DNA of 64,000 nt from Selaginella tamariscina (taxonomy: Eukaryota; Streptophyta; Lycopodiopsida; Selaginellales; Selaginellaceae), in contig PUQB01000326.1 of assembly GCA_003024785.1 (NCBI GenBank), positions 1-64,000 on the forward strand, in the 5' to 3' direction. Below, one piece after another: positions 44,871-56,185 of this stretch. The position numbers and the translations under genes are program-made. Each line of letters opens with the position of its first letter. Within the stretch, counting starts at the first letter, position 1. The notes under the pieces were generated by a model that saw only the letters and a list, made by a program, of their open reading frames with translations, was not told the DNA's origin and did no database searches.

Positions 44871-45475
44871 TTGATTAAGATAATAACAACTAGCATCGAT
44901 GTCACTTTAAATCAATGATTAGAATTTGGGTCGGATGCACCTAGCCCCCTCTGGGTGGTTCTCGCCACCCAACCGTGGCCGAGTGCACCTAGCCCAAGAT
45001 GGGCACTCTAAGGCCACTGTTACATGTGGACACCCGGGTCCCGGGCACATGTAACACCACCCTTACACCAAGCCCAATTGCAACTCAGCCTAGCTTCCAA
45101 GCCCAGCCTGACTAGCTCGGCCCAAAGAAGCCAAACTATTCAACTCAATTGACTTTTCAATTGGGTTTACACCAAACTCAATTGAAAATTCAGCCATACC
45201 TCCAGTCAGGCCTCCAAGCCCATCATGTCCATGACTGAGCAGGCCATGGAGAGCCTCCATAGAGATCTTCTTTTGTAAATGGCCCTATGAGATGCTCAAT
45301 GCTTAAGATGCTAGATGAAAGAATGAGAACAGAATTTGATGAGAAACCTCCTTGATCACGTCTTCTTCTGTCACATGCCATTCCCTTCTGCTGCAATCTC
45401 TTGCATGCTATTGCTGCCCACCCTTCTGCTGCAATCTCTTGCATGCTATTGCTGCCACCCTGCTCACAAGCAATC
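44871..45475. other. Intergenic region with a hairpin and a small tandem duplication
   Basis: Perfect 11-bp arms TGTTACATGTG (45018-45028) and CACATGTAACA (45046-45056) enclose a GC-rich loop containing CCCGGGTCCCGGG. At about 45386-45459 the phrase CTTCTGCTGCAATCTCTTGC is duplicated in tandem. No gene is supported. Confidence 0.5.
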
Positions 45476-45690
45476 TTGCTCAAAACCCTAAATTTTAACA
45501 TTTGAAATACACGTGAAAATATTTTACTTTTCTTTTTAAGGGTGCGAACGCCTTACATTACCAATCGAACACTTAAGTAAGAGAATCCTTTTTAAATTAA
45601 ATATTAGTGTGAATGAGTTTTACACTTAAAAACTAAGTTATGTGCCTTACTATTTAAAAAGCTAAGTTAAGGGTTACAAAGAATAAAGAT
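45476..45690. repeat. AT-rich dispersed repeat (MITE-like), copy 2
   Basis: This is a shorter relative of 6745-7110, beginning TTGCTCAAAACCCTAAATTT and including GTGTGAATGAGTTTTA. It lies just beyond the 3' end of the PTB gene. Confidence 0.5.
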
Positions 45691-45866
45691 GTCTTCAGCA
45701 GACTTGTGCAGTGAACTATTTTCCTTGCAACTTATTCATTTTATTATTTCTCCCTGGAATAGATTACTAAAACCAAAATCTAGATCCCCCAGGAGTGAAT
45801 GTTAGAAATTCATATTTGATTTAACATAAATTCAGCTGTATAAAAGCTTAAACAAACATCTGTACC

Positions 45867-48160
45867 TTATATGTTAGGAAGCTTGGAAAAGGCAAGCCGC
45901 ACTGTGGAATTCTTCAGGAGTGTCGCATGCTTGCAAACGAGGGCCTCGGTCGCCTGCTCCTCGCTCTCAAACTGGACAAGAGCCTGTTTCTTGCCATTTG
46001 CCTCGAAGACCTGCAGATTCAGGTCTGAGGAGAGAACGTAATAAGGTTCACCTAGAAACAAACCTTGACGTTTTGGATGTTCCCATGCTCCGACAAGTGA
46101 CTCATCAAATCTGCCTCTGTAACGTCCGTTGGCAGGCTGGAAACGTGAATTATCTTTGTAGGAGAGCAGCAATACTTGTAGTTCTTCATGGCATTGCGGT
46201 TGAACCTATTCAAGTTGGATGACAAGTAATCGTGCGTGTCCTGTGAAGGGTTGATCTGTGCATGCTTTGAGTAGTTCACCTCCATTCGCTTTCCAAAGAG
46301 CACAGTCCCCTGCCAGAAACTGCTTTAGCCGGAAAACCATGTAACCCTTACCTTACACAAGTTTAACATTCAGAACTGCACATGATTTCCCACATACCCT
46401 CAAATAGTAAACAACAAGTTCGGCCTGAAAACCATCTCCCATTTGTATTAGTGCATGGTCCGGTTTATTGTGTAAGAACTTTATCCGCACGATATTTCCA
46501 TAGTTGGAAAATAAGTTGAAGAGCTTGTCCGCATCAATCTTCTGCAAAAGCAAATTACTACGTGAAATGAGCTACAAGAATTAGCTACAAAATACAACAA
46601 CCATATCTACCTCGGAAGGCAGGTTGGATGCAAGGATTGTGCATCGCTCGTTTGTACCGGAAATTCCAGGAGGAAGAGTTCCACCCGAAGCTGCAGCTGC
46701 AGCAGTTGCTGCTGCTGTCATCGCCTGAAGTTAAAACATGAGACCAATTCTTTTACGATGTGGAAAACACATACCTGGTAACCAAGTGGTTGAGATCCGG
46801 GACCCTGCTGAAAGTTAACTGCAAAGAGGATCTGAATAAAGCTATGGTAAGTTGAAAGTGACACTAACCAATTTGCCCGGGGGGTCTTGGTGGCATAGCA
46901 TAAATATTCCCAGCGTCCAAAATAGACTGTTGAACCAGTGTATTTGCCTACAAAATACAGATTTAAAACACCACAAACACGTGCGTGCGCACAGAGATTG
47001 CTACCGTTACATTGTTGTTCGGAGCCGTTGTTGTTCCAGCTCGTCCAGGCTCAGTTGGTAAAGAATTATTAGTATAGTCCCTGGGTGGAAAAAACTGTAT
47101 TGAATATTGGTTAATTAATATACAGAAAAGGAGCCATTACCTCGAGCGATCGTTGTTGAAGTTTACTTGAAGCTCCGGGAGGCTGGGAAGTGGTAGACGC
47201 ACACAAACTCGGATACAAAATCTTAAATAATATAAAGCTTACTTGGAAAACTGGATGTCCAACGTGCAGCAGCCATCATAGATGTTACGACCTTGCAAAG
47301 CGGATTTAGCAAAGACGGCACTTTGCTGGGAACCGTACTGAATAAGCGCTTGGAGACCTGAATGAGAACACGAGATAATGATGTGATCAGATTGAATAGT
47401 AAGACGATAAAATAATGACCACGCAGACAAAGGAAAAGAATGAAATGAAACAAATAATAGAGTAGAAAAGAAGAAGCTGACCAGCTGACTTTTGGAATGT
47501 GACGATCTTTTCGACATAGCCATGAGGACTAAAGACTTGGTGCAGCACATCCACGGTGATGGGGTAAAGCGGGTTGTGAATAGTAACTAAGAGGATTCGG
47601 TTGTCCTGAAGAAGACCCACGTAAAAAGAACGGGAACAAGAAAGGTGAAACAAAGAAGAAAAGGAAATAAAAGCTTGTCTTAAGGGACAAACCTGATCAC
47701 CAGCCGAAGAGCGTCGAGGTTGTGCTGTTTGCTCAGAAGTTGTTAATTCCTGATGCGACGAGAATTGAACGTAAACATTCCTTCCCCTGCCGATGTCATT
47801 CTCAATACATAAGTGGTTATAAAAATAAACAGCCAAACCTCACAGTCGGCTGAACCGATGTATAGTACTGCATGACACCGAGTGCCTGATTCATGTCTTC
47901 CATTTGTACAAGTGCCTGCAAAATGTGTGACATCTTAAGTTTGTGCGCATTTGGGATCGGTAGTGTGTGTTATATTACCTGATTCTTGGCTCTCAGCAAA
48001 ACCATCTTGCTGACTGAACCGAATGGTTGGATAAGCCCAAGAATATCATTCTGCAGGATATAGAGATCACTAAAAATCACGAAATTAATCATAAACGGTT
48101 TACCTCTGATATCTCTTGACCAACATTCCTGATATGAAGAACCTTAGAGGGTTCCGTCAT
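45867..48160 (-). CDS. PTB: Polypyrimidine-tract-binding protein homologue (PTB, four RRMs), 14 coding exons
   Basis: This nuclear RNA-binding protein would bind pyrimidine-rich RNA and regulate alternative splicing. Exons (minus strand): 48104-48160, 47979-48050, 47839-47915, 47693-47786, 47482-47605, 47243-47357, 47141-47182, 47011-47080, 46869-46947, 46775-46818, 46611-46724, 46398-46541, 46064-46309, 45867-46010. They total 1422 nt, or 473 residues. All introns are GT-AG, 49-124 bp, and phases agree throughout. RRM1 (about 6-80) has VLHIRNV; RRM2 (about 102-180) ILLVTIHN; an Ala-rich linker follows near 260; RRM3 (about 284-357) CTILASNLPSE; RRM4 (about 397-470) IIHVSSLP. The block LNRFNRNAMKNYKYCCSPTK is diagnostic of plant PTB. 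The ATG follows an intron (48161-48214) in the 5' leader. No stop or frameshift was seen. Confidence 0.95.
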
Positions 48161-48214
48161 CTGGAATGCAGAAAATATCGCATATGCGTGTGAAGCATAT
48201 AGCAAATCACTTAC
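48161..48214 (-). other. Intron in the 5' leader of the PTB gene
   Basis: GTAAGTGATTTG at the donor and GCATTCCAG directly before the ATG bound a 54-bp intron. The upstream non-coding exon begins at 48215 and its start was not resolved. Confidence 0.7.
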
Positions 48215-48359
48215 CTCTAACGTCAGATCCTAAGAAGGGCCGCACGCCCAGCCGCTTGCTGATCCTTGCCGTTAAAACCCTACTTGCCCAAACCTTAGCT
48301 GCGTGATATACTCTGTTTAGGGCAATGCCGAATGAACGAAGGTATGCTTCCTCCTCCAA

Positions 48360-49550
48360 ATGGCGTTCGTTTGACCAGCATCAGGGACCATCCAATGTGT
48401 GCAATACGCAAAGACCGGTAAGCTGTAGTGCGGAGCCCCAACTCCTGTATGCTTGGTTACGTCCAGAATGGTCAGAGCTAGTTTGAGGGCGTCCATCGAC
48501 GGACCTGCGCACTCGTTCCTTGCGGCAAGCTGACTGGTGACGAACAGGGCCTGATAATTGACTGTAGAGTCAAGTCGTTGAACGTGCCATGCTCATTCAC
48601 TTACTTGCGACCACTCTGACTTGTCGGTTGGTTTCCATGACATAACATGGTGTCGTGGCACGCCTTGTTAACAGGAGGCACGGGCAGAGCTGGCACTGCA
48701 GCTCTTCTCGCGCACGAGACCGGAGCTTGATTTCTTGCATTGACAAGGCGTGCAATTTGAGAAGAGGCATTCTTTGCCAGTGCTTTAGTGAACTATGTGA
48801 AAGCGTGGCAAAGGCAAGGGCAGTGTTTGCCGGAATGAGGCGTTGTTTCATGGATGGCTCTGGTGCTGGCTTATGCCAAGGCACTGAAGCTTCTCCCCAA
48901 TGGAAGGCCAAGGAATGGTTCCTGATGCTTGGACTTATGTGGCGGCAATTGCGGATATAGCGTCCAAGTAAAGCTTAGACAAGGCTTTTCATCTGCACTC
49001 GCAAGCCGTCCCTTCCAACTTATTCGTTGCACCGAGCTTGGGGAACGTGTATGCTAAGTGCGTCATCGTGTTCGCACGCAAAGTCTTTCATCCTATGCAT
49101 CACCAGAGCATGGTTTCTGGAACACTCTTGCTGACAATGGGGAGGCAAAGGTGACATTGGATCTTTTTGTTTGCATGAAATCTCAAGCATTTGCTCCTGA
49201 AGAAGATGCTCGTCCCTACGTTGCAGCCTTGCAGGCAGCCACGCAGGTTTGGTGGAGCAGGGCAATATATTTATATTGAAATCAGGCAGCAAACTTGACT
49301 GCATGATCCATCTTCATCTTCTTGGATGGCAAACCACACGACGATGCTATTCAACTGGTTAAACTCTATGCCTTTATGAGCCAAATGTCATTACTCTGCA
49401 CACTTTATTTCATGCCCAGTTTGGTTTTAAGCAGTGCTAAAATATATCATATCGTCTATTCAGTTACTGGAGACCAGCCGAACGTAGAAATAGGGAGACT
49501 TGCGTATGAATAACTGGTCAAGCTAGATGACAAGCAAGCATCAAGTTAGT
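48360..49550 (+). pseudogene. Pentatricopeptide-repeat (PPR) protein gene, decayed
   Basis: Pieces in several plus-strand frames match plant PPR repeats: LGYVQNGQS near 48460, GMVPDAWTYVAAIADIASK near 48915, a stop, then SLDKAFHLHSQAV, NLFVAPSLGNVYAKC and FARKVFHPM near 48980-49090, FAPEEDARPYVAAL near 49190, and a C-terminal piece GDQPNVEIGRLAYE plus LVKLDDKQASS near 49470-49545 like the E motif. PPR proteins bind organelle RNA. The frames are broken by many indels, so the gene is dead. It lies head to head with the PTB gene and about 150 bp from its leader exon. Confidence 0.7.
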
Positions 49551-51119
49551 TAATACTTAACAGTGGCAAAACTTTAAAGAAGCCTGGGGATGTAGGCTCA
49601 ATTGCGTGAGGAAAAGAGATGCAAAACCTTGGAAGACACTGATGGTTAGGTAGTTCACAAGTTCAAAAGCTGGAGATAAGACTAGGAGCTGGAGATGAGA
49701 CTGGTGAGGAGGAACAAGAAGCGAGCATTTTTGTGCAACGTGACAGACTCGACAGTCCCTGGAACCGTAATAAAAAATTTTAAGCTTGTTTATAAGGATT
49801 CGAGCCATAGTTACCAATTAACGCGTTCGGGTGAAAATTTGCCGTTAGTAACACGTTCGTAACGCCGCGTTCGTAACACACGTTCGGGTTTGAGTCACTC
49901 TCTTTTAAAGATTCCGAATCTTTATATTTAAATTTCTCACGTTCGGTTGCTTTGAAACCAAACGTCGCGTTCGAATGAAAATTTGCCGTTCGTAACGCCG
50001 TTTGTAACACGTACGTATGCAACGTTCGGAAGTTCGGCGGTAAGTTCGAGCTATATTTGAGGATGGCTGAAACGGACTCTTCCAAACGTGTAGAACAGCT
50101 TTATATTTTTAAATTTTTTTTGGTACGTCGGTGGGACATGATGATTCGCTCGAAGGGTTATAAGGAATAATCTCACAAGCACGAAGTGTAAGGTGAGTGA
50201 GCATATCACATAAGCCGTGTGACTGAGCTTATCCCGTAAGCTGCAGAATTAGGGCAGTTGAAAAGTACTGTTGCAGCTATGCCGCTCAGTTCTCTCTACC
50301 GCTAAGAGAGAACTGCGGTAGACCTTCATAATTAGCTTTAACTATTAGCTTTAATTATTGACAAGGGGACTTAGCTAGTTTTCATTATCCACTCCTTTAC
50401 ATGGACATTTTACATGTGTACGTCTACAATGCCATACATTGTTATTTATTAGCTACATTGTTATTTATCAGCGTAGTGAAATTTTCCTAGTGGTTAAAGT
50501 GGTTTTAATTTAAACCATTCACTTTGTGTATATAAATTAGGGTTTTGGAGTAATATAAGATGTACATTATGTATTTCAAGCTCTTACATTGTGAAAATGA
50601 GGAGCATCTTTAATTGTACTTACAAAGTTCTTAAATTGTGTCTTTTTTCTTTAGATTTTCTTTATTTGTTTAGATTTAGCTTTTTCATTGTTTATATATG
50701 TATAGATTTATATATATATTTTTTCCGTTTATGGTTGCACAATAGGTAAATCATTTGTATATAGAGTAATTATTTATGCAATTATTAAATGTTATACAGG
50801 TAATTGAATAATCAAATTCAACTAATGGTGACATTCACAGCACATAGTGTTACTTCTCATATTCATGTTGTAAATTCTAGATTTCTTATGGGGTGAAGGC
50901 CTTGGCGTCAACAACATCTGGTTGGTACCACTGCAATAGAAGGTCTTTATGTATCGGATCTTTTAAAAAAATAAAGAATTACATAAGTAGAAAGGGTCCT
51001 CATATGAATAAGTTAAAAACCCCTCATCTTTTTTTCGGAAGTATCATCAAGGGATTCACTTAGCATTAATTCATTATGTCTTTACTTTTCAAGTTCAATT
51101 TGATAACATAACACATTTT
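49551..51119. other. Intergenic stretch with GTTCGTAACG-type repeats
   Basis: Between about 49825 and 50035 the phrases CGTTCGTAACGCC, AAAATTTGCCGTT and ACACGTTCG recur in irregular order. The rest to 51119 is AT-rich without a recognised gene. Confidence 0.4.
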
Positions 51120-51386
51120 GTTTTTCTCTGTGTTAGTTGATACAGGTTCAAGTATATATTTTATTCTTTAATTTCTTACTACACGTTGTAGTCTTTATTT
51201 GCACTATATTGTAGAACCAGTCTTTATTCTTTATGGTAATGGACACATTCATACTTGTTCATGGAATAAGATTGATATGACCATTTATGTGGACGGTCGT
51301 GAACTTGACCTTTCAATCTTTATAGGTGGTGCCGAGTCAAGCTTTTGATTCTTAAGATGTATTAGTTGACTCGTAATCATGCTAAG

Positions 51387-53035
51387 TGTCATAGTTTTTA
51401 TATTTACTTTTATTTTGGAGCTGATTGTTGTTATTTATTGAATTATGTTGATAAACTTTAAGTGTAGAAGAAACAAGCTTGTTTAATGCACTTGGTATAT
51501 AGTGATGGTTTGATTGGGTGTTATTAAGTATTTATAAAAACTTTATGCGAAGCTAACACTTTCATTTAAAAAAATTTATATTTGTTTTATGTGTTTTGAT
51601 TAGGTTCTTGGTTAATTTTGATGAGTTTGGCATGTTAAATATGGGTAGAAACACCCCTAGGGTTGCCCTAACCCCATGCTTTAAACCCCTCTAGTTAGGG
51701 TGATGGGTCGTTAAGTTAAAACTCACTAAGTATATTCCCATTGGGAATGAAATTTCGTGCTAGCCCACTTTACAAACAAGAAGAGGGGGAGGGACACATA
51801 TTAAGTAATACATGTAGTGAGAGTTCATGAGTTCATGACTAAGCTTGTTATTTTTTTATCAGTGCAAGCTTTTACTTGTGTCATTAAGGCACAACCCTTT
51901 ATTATGCCACCTCAACTTCTAAATAATAGGGGTATGTCCCTCCTTTAGGGTAGCCTACCCTTAACATTGATAAATCTATGCTTGGGAGGTCTTGTCAAAC
52001 TGCACGTTTCAAGGGTCAAAAATTGAGGCATGTCTCCAACCTCCTCCTCCATGTCAAGCTAGAGTAACACTCACAATTAAGCAGGACACATCCATGTCCT
52101 TGTTTAACTATGGGAGTGGGATCTTTCTTTACCAAGTTCTTAAGGGTTCATAAAGGGGTTCTAAAGTTGGCATTTGAGAGCCACGTTTATGCCACCTAAT
52201 GTAACTCTTGAATCTAAGGGGTTATAGCATGATAACTCACATCTTGGAAAAACAGTGTGACACTAGGCTAGATGACACACAATACAACATTTGAGGGCAC
52301 ACCTTTAGGGTTATCTCAAGGGCTTAATGCCAAGGGGTTGGATACTATAACAAGCATGCATGCTTATGTTCACATTAGGGTGCTAAGCCTTGACATTTTC
52401 TTAAAGGAGGTTAGGTTTCCTAATTGGATGTGCTATTACACACTTGATTAAGGAGAGGGTCTTCTCATTAGGATCTAAGAGTTGAACAATCTAAGCTTGT
52501 TGGCAAGAGCCCATTCATGAGGCACTTGCAAAGTTGTGTACTTAGAGTTATCCAAATAAAGCCTTGGAGAGTTTTCTTACCAGAACACTCGGGTTCGCCT
52601 ATGGCGCACATTTGTGTCCTTACTAAGTACTAGCCTTAGGACTAAAGTATGACTTGACCACTCAAACCCTTAAGGGTTAGTGGTGGGTTAGGGTACCCTT
52701 TGTTGCCTTAAAGGGGTTGTACTCTTGAATGAGGGTGATTCTTCAAGGCATAAGTGACAATGCCTTAACTTTGTCATGAGGAGGTATGTGCGGGACACAT
52801 CTCCTTGGTGGGGTTAGGGCATGAGCTTGTTTAGATCTTATGGAGCAAGATCCTAAAGTCTACTCAGGTTATCCTTTGGAGTTTGGAGGGTAGAACCCTA
52901 AGTCTCATGCTTATTTGGACATCTTAAGGTTGTCTTGGAAGACTTAGCGTTGCTCATATAGGATGTTGACACTGGATGGCCACTTGGTAACCATGTGTTG
53001 CCACGTGTTAGCCCTTCAGATTAAAAACTCTGACA
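51387..53035 (+). repeat. Solo LTR with CTAAG target duplication
   Basis: It starts TGTCATAGTTTTTATATTT and ends AAAAACTCTGACA, flanked by CTAAG at 51382-51386 and 53036-53040. At 1649 bp it is the longest member of the family also seen at 40654 and 54904. It interrupts a protease gene. Confidence 0.85.
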
Positions 53036-53109
53036 CTAAGTGTGACATTAAAAGTCTTCCCTTTGTTTGACTCTTCCTTATCTTTCTTCCATTTTTTTTA
53101 CTTCTATTC

Positions 53110-54546
53110 ATGTTATAATTTTTGTTATAATATTTACTTTTACTTTAGTTGATTGATGTTACCTATTGAACTATGTTGATAAGCCATAGGTGTAAAAGAA
53201 ATAGGTCTGCTTAGTACATTTGAGTATATAGTGAAGGTTTGGCCAAGTGTCATTAGGTATTTATAAGAAACTTTAGGTGAAGCTAACACTTTCATCTAAA
53301 AAACTTTTATCTTCATTTTTCATGTCTCGGTTGGGTTATTAGTTACTTTTGGTGTTTGGCATGTTAAATATGGGTAGAGACACTAAGGTTGACCTAACCT
53401 TAATATTGCATGCTAGCTTGCTTTACAAAATAAGAAAATAAGGGGAGGGGGGACCTCTGTCACATATATTAAGTAGTACATGTAGTGGGGTTAATGATTG
53501 AGCTTGTTATTCTTTTACTAGTGCAAGCTCTAGTTTGTGTTGTTAAGGCACAACCCTCTTATGCCACCTCAACTTTTAGACAATAGGGGTACGTCCCTCC
53601 TTTGGGGTAGCATACCTTTGACGTTAGCAAATTCGTGCATGGGAGGTCTTGTAGGATTGCACATTGCAAGGGTTAAAGGCTGAGGCATGTCTCCAATTTT
53701 CTCCTCGGTGTCAAGTTAGGTGTAGCACTCACGTTTGTGGCATCTAGTGTAACTTTTGAACCTAAGGGTCTATGGCATGATAGCTCACATCTTGGGAGGC
53801 AGTGTCAGTACAAGGTTCAAAAGCATGCTCTTTGGGGTTGTCTCATGGGTTCAACGCCAAAGGGGTTAGATACTTTAGCAAGTAGGCATGTTTGTGCTCA
53901 CATTAGGGTTAACCTTTAGGCATTAGCTCAAGGGAAGTTAGGTCTCGTAATTGGTGTTAATGGCACACTTGGCTAGGGGGTGTTCTCCTTAGGATCTAGG
54001 GGTTGAACAACTTAAGCTCATTAATAAAAGCCCTTTTGTGAGGCGTTCACAAGGTTGTGCGTTTAGAGTTGTCCAAACCTAGCCTTAGGGAGTTTACTTA
54101 GCAAAACACTCGTGTTTGCCTATTGATGCCACACTCGTGTCTTATTAAGTACTAACCCTAAGTTTAAGATATGGCTTGGCCACTCAAAACCTTAGGGGTT
54201 AATCATTGTTTAGGGTACCCCTTGATGCCTTAAAGGGGGTGATTCCTCAAGGGTAAGTTATGATGTTTGGCTCTGTCACAAGGGTTTGTGCAAGACATGT
54301 CTCTTTAGTAGGGTTAGGGCATGAGCTTGATTAGGTCTTTCAGGGTAGGATCCTAAAGTTTACTTGAATTATCCTCGAGGGATAGTCATTCTAGGGGACT
54401 TAGGATAAGACCCTAAGTCTTGTGCTATTTAGGCATCTGAGTCAAGCTCTAGGGGTTGTCTTGAAAGACTTAGCGTTGCTTAACAGGTGTTGACACTAGA
54501 TGGTCACTTGGTAGCCATGTTAGCCCTCCAGGTTAAAACTCTAACA
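53110..54546 (+). repeat. Degenerate LTR of the same family
   Basis: Order and phrases follow 51387-53035 (for example GCACAACCCTCTTATGCCACC and GGTTAAAACTCTAACA at the end), but the first bases have decayed and no target duplication was found. Confidence 0.65.
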
Positions 54547-54903
54547 ATTCCACTTTGACCATGTGCTTTTCACTTTTGTCTCACTCTTACTTCATGTTAT
54601 CTTTTTTTCATGCTCTTCCATTCCCTCTCTAGATCTTTCATATGATTATTGTGATGCAATCATTAATCAGCTCAAGAAGGAGTATATTGATACTTTCAAC
54701 TTTGACTTATTGGGGTTAAGATTGTAACACCAACTGGGGATGTTAGGCGTACTTGTTCGACGTCGAATTACCAAAAGAACTCAAGATTATCGGCAAATGT
54801 TAAGAAGATGTTGAAGAATGGTGTTATCTAGAAGTCTTGAAGTCCTTAAGTGTGCAAACCTCATCTTAAGACCAAGCTAGATGGGACCCATTGGTTCTGC
54901 ATT

Positions 54904-55416
54904 TGTCATACTTTTTTACTATGACTCGACTTTTTGCTTTGGAGGTTAATTGTTGTCACTTATAGGAAGGGGGGATCTATCACATAAATAATGTAGAGAC
55001 ATTATAGTGAGAGTTTCTAAGTTTCAAAAGAGTGCTCATTATTCTCTACCAGTGTAAGCTTAGCTTGTGTTATCATAAAGTTGGCAGGATTACACCTTTG
55101 TGATTGAGTATGTCATGTCTAAGGAGTTAACTAACTCCTCTTGTCCAATAACACGTTTTGCAAGAATAGTGGTTGAGGCTTGCTCCAGCCGCCTCATTCA
55201 TGCCAAGCTAGGAATTATACTCAACTCGGCTAGCCCATGCATCTTGACTCACGAGGTGAGCATTGACCATGGACTTGGCCAACTGAGGGTGTGAATTCTT
55301 AAGAGACATGTTTCTAACATGAGTTATTTTATTAGATTTCATGGAGTTTCTAGAGGGGGTTTTTATGCTTGGCATTTGCTGAGCCGCATTTGTGGCATTA
55401 GGTAAAAACTCTGACA
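54904..55416 (+). repeat. Short LTR of the same family followed by a primer-binding site
   Basis: It starts TGTCATACTTTTTTACTATG and ends AAAAACTCTGACA. TTGGTATCGGAGA directly after it resembles the initiator-Met tRNA primer site (TGGTATCAGAG), so this is the 5' LTR of an element rather than a solo LTR. Confidence 0.75.
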
Positions 55417-56185
55417 ATTGGTATCGGAGAAAGTTCTCTGTGGTCAATAGAACTGCCTAAAGTCATAAGGTGTGTGTGTTTAGATAACTTTAAATGTTTA
55501 ATTACTTTATCACTTTTAGTTGACATGTCTGTATTATTCATAAAGAGTTTAATCATGTGAGTTATCAATCTTTAAAGAACACTTGCTTAGTAAGTCGGCA
55601 TGAGATTTTAGGTATGACAAAAAGTCTTGTGTTAGATTGAGCTTATGTGTGTGGGTATATGACATGTGCAGGCTGTTTCCAACTTCATGTCAAGAATATT
55701 CCAAGTATAGTCTCTAAGTGTCAAAACTGGGGTTCAACATGATGAACAATAGAAAACAACTAGAGCCTGAGGCAAAGAAGGCTATTGTTGAGGCTCTAAA
55801 TGAGGAGATGGATGAAGGTGACCTAGGTCGACCTCATAGGAATAGACCACGACTTGATTGGTGAGGAATAACGATGGATGGCCTAAATGAACTTCAAGGG
55901 GTTGTTTTATGGTTGAATGATCGAATTGATAATGTTGCCATTTGATAAATGCAACTAGATGTTCTGCAACCTAATACATGAAAAAAGAAGAAGCATGATT
56001 TAGAGTCATGTTTCTTTTAATCAAATTCTTTAATAAACAAAGATAGAGTTGGTCCTAGTAAGTTTAAAGCTAGTTAAGACTTTGGATTTTGTGGGTTCAG
56101 AAGAGTACAAAGTTTTGGATGATTGATTATATGATATTGAAAGTTACTTCGAGGCCACTTACGTAAGAAGGTAGAAAAAGGTTGT
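55417..56185 (+). pseudogene. Gag start of the element behind the 54904 LTR
   Basis: From about 55740 the frame reads NNRKQLEPEAKKAIVEALNEEMDEGD and, after stops, MDGLNELQGVVLWLNDRIDN, a gag-like start. It is cut at about 56170-56186, where sequence related to element I begins. Confidence 0.5.

Larger units (their letters stand above)
51120..54903 (+). pseudogene. Decayed Ty3/gypsy pol (protease and RT start) split by LTR insertions
   Basis: At about 51129-51160 the plus strand reads VLVDTGSSIYFI, a retroviral-type aspartic protease site. YVDGRELDLSIFIGG follows to 51380, and after the solo LTR a relic of the usual ILGLPW end appears near 53045 (DIKSLPFV). At 54800-54903, VKKMLKNGVI and then KLDGTHWFCI match the N-terminal part of gypsy RT, cut exactly at the next LTR. 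Stops are frequent. Confidence 0.6.

Noticed and set aside
45920-46222. Plus-strand frame opposite the PTB gene
   Set aside because: It is an antisense shadow; the minus strand has the spliced RRM frame.
49557-50085. Minus-strand frames near the PPR relic
   Set aside because: They have no motif and overlap irregular GTTCG repeats.
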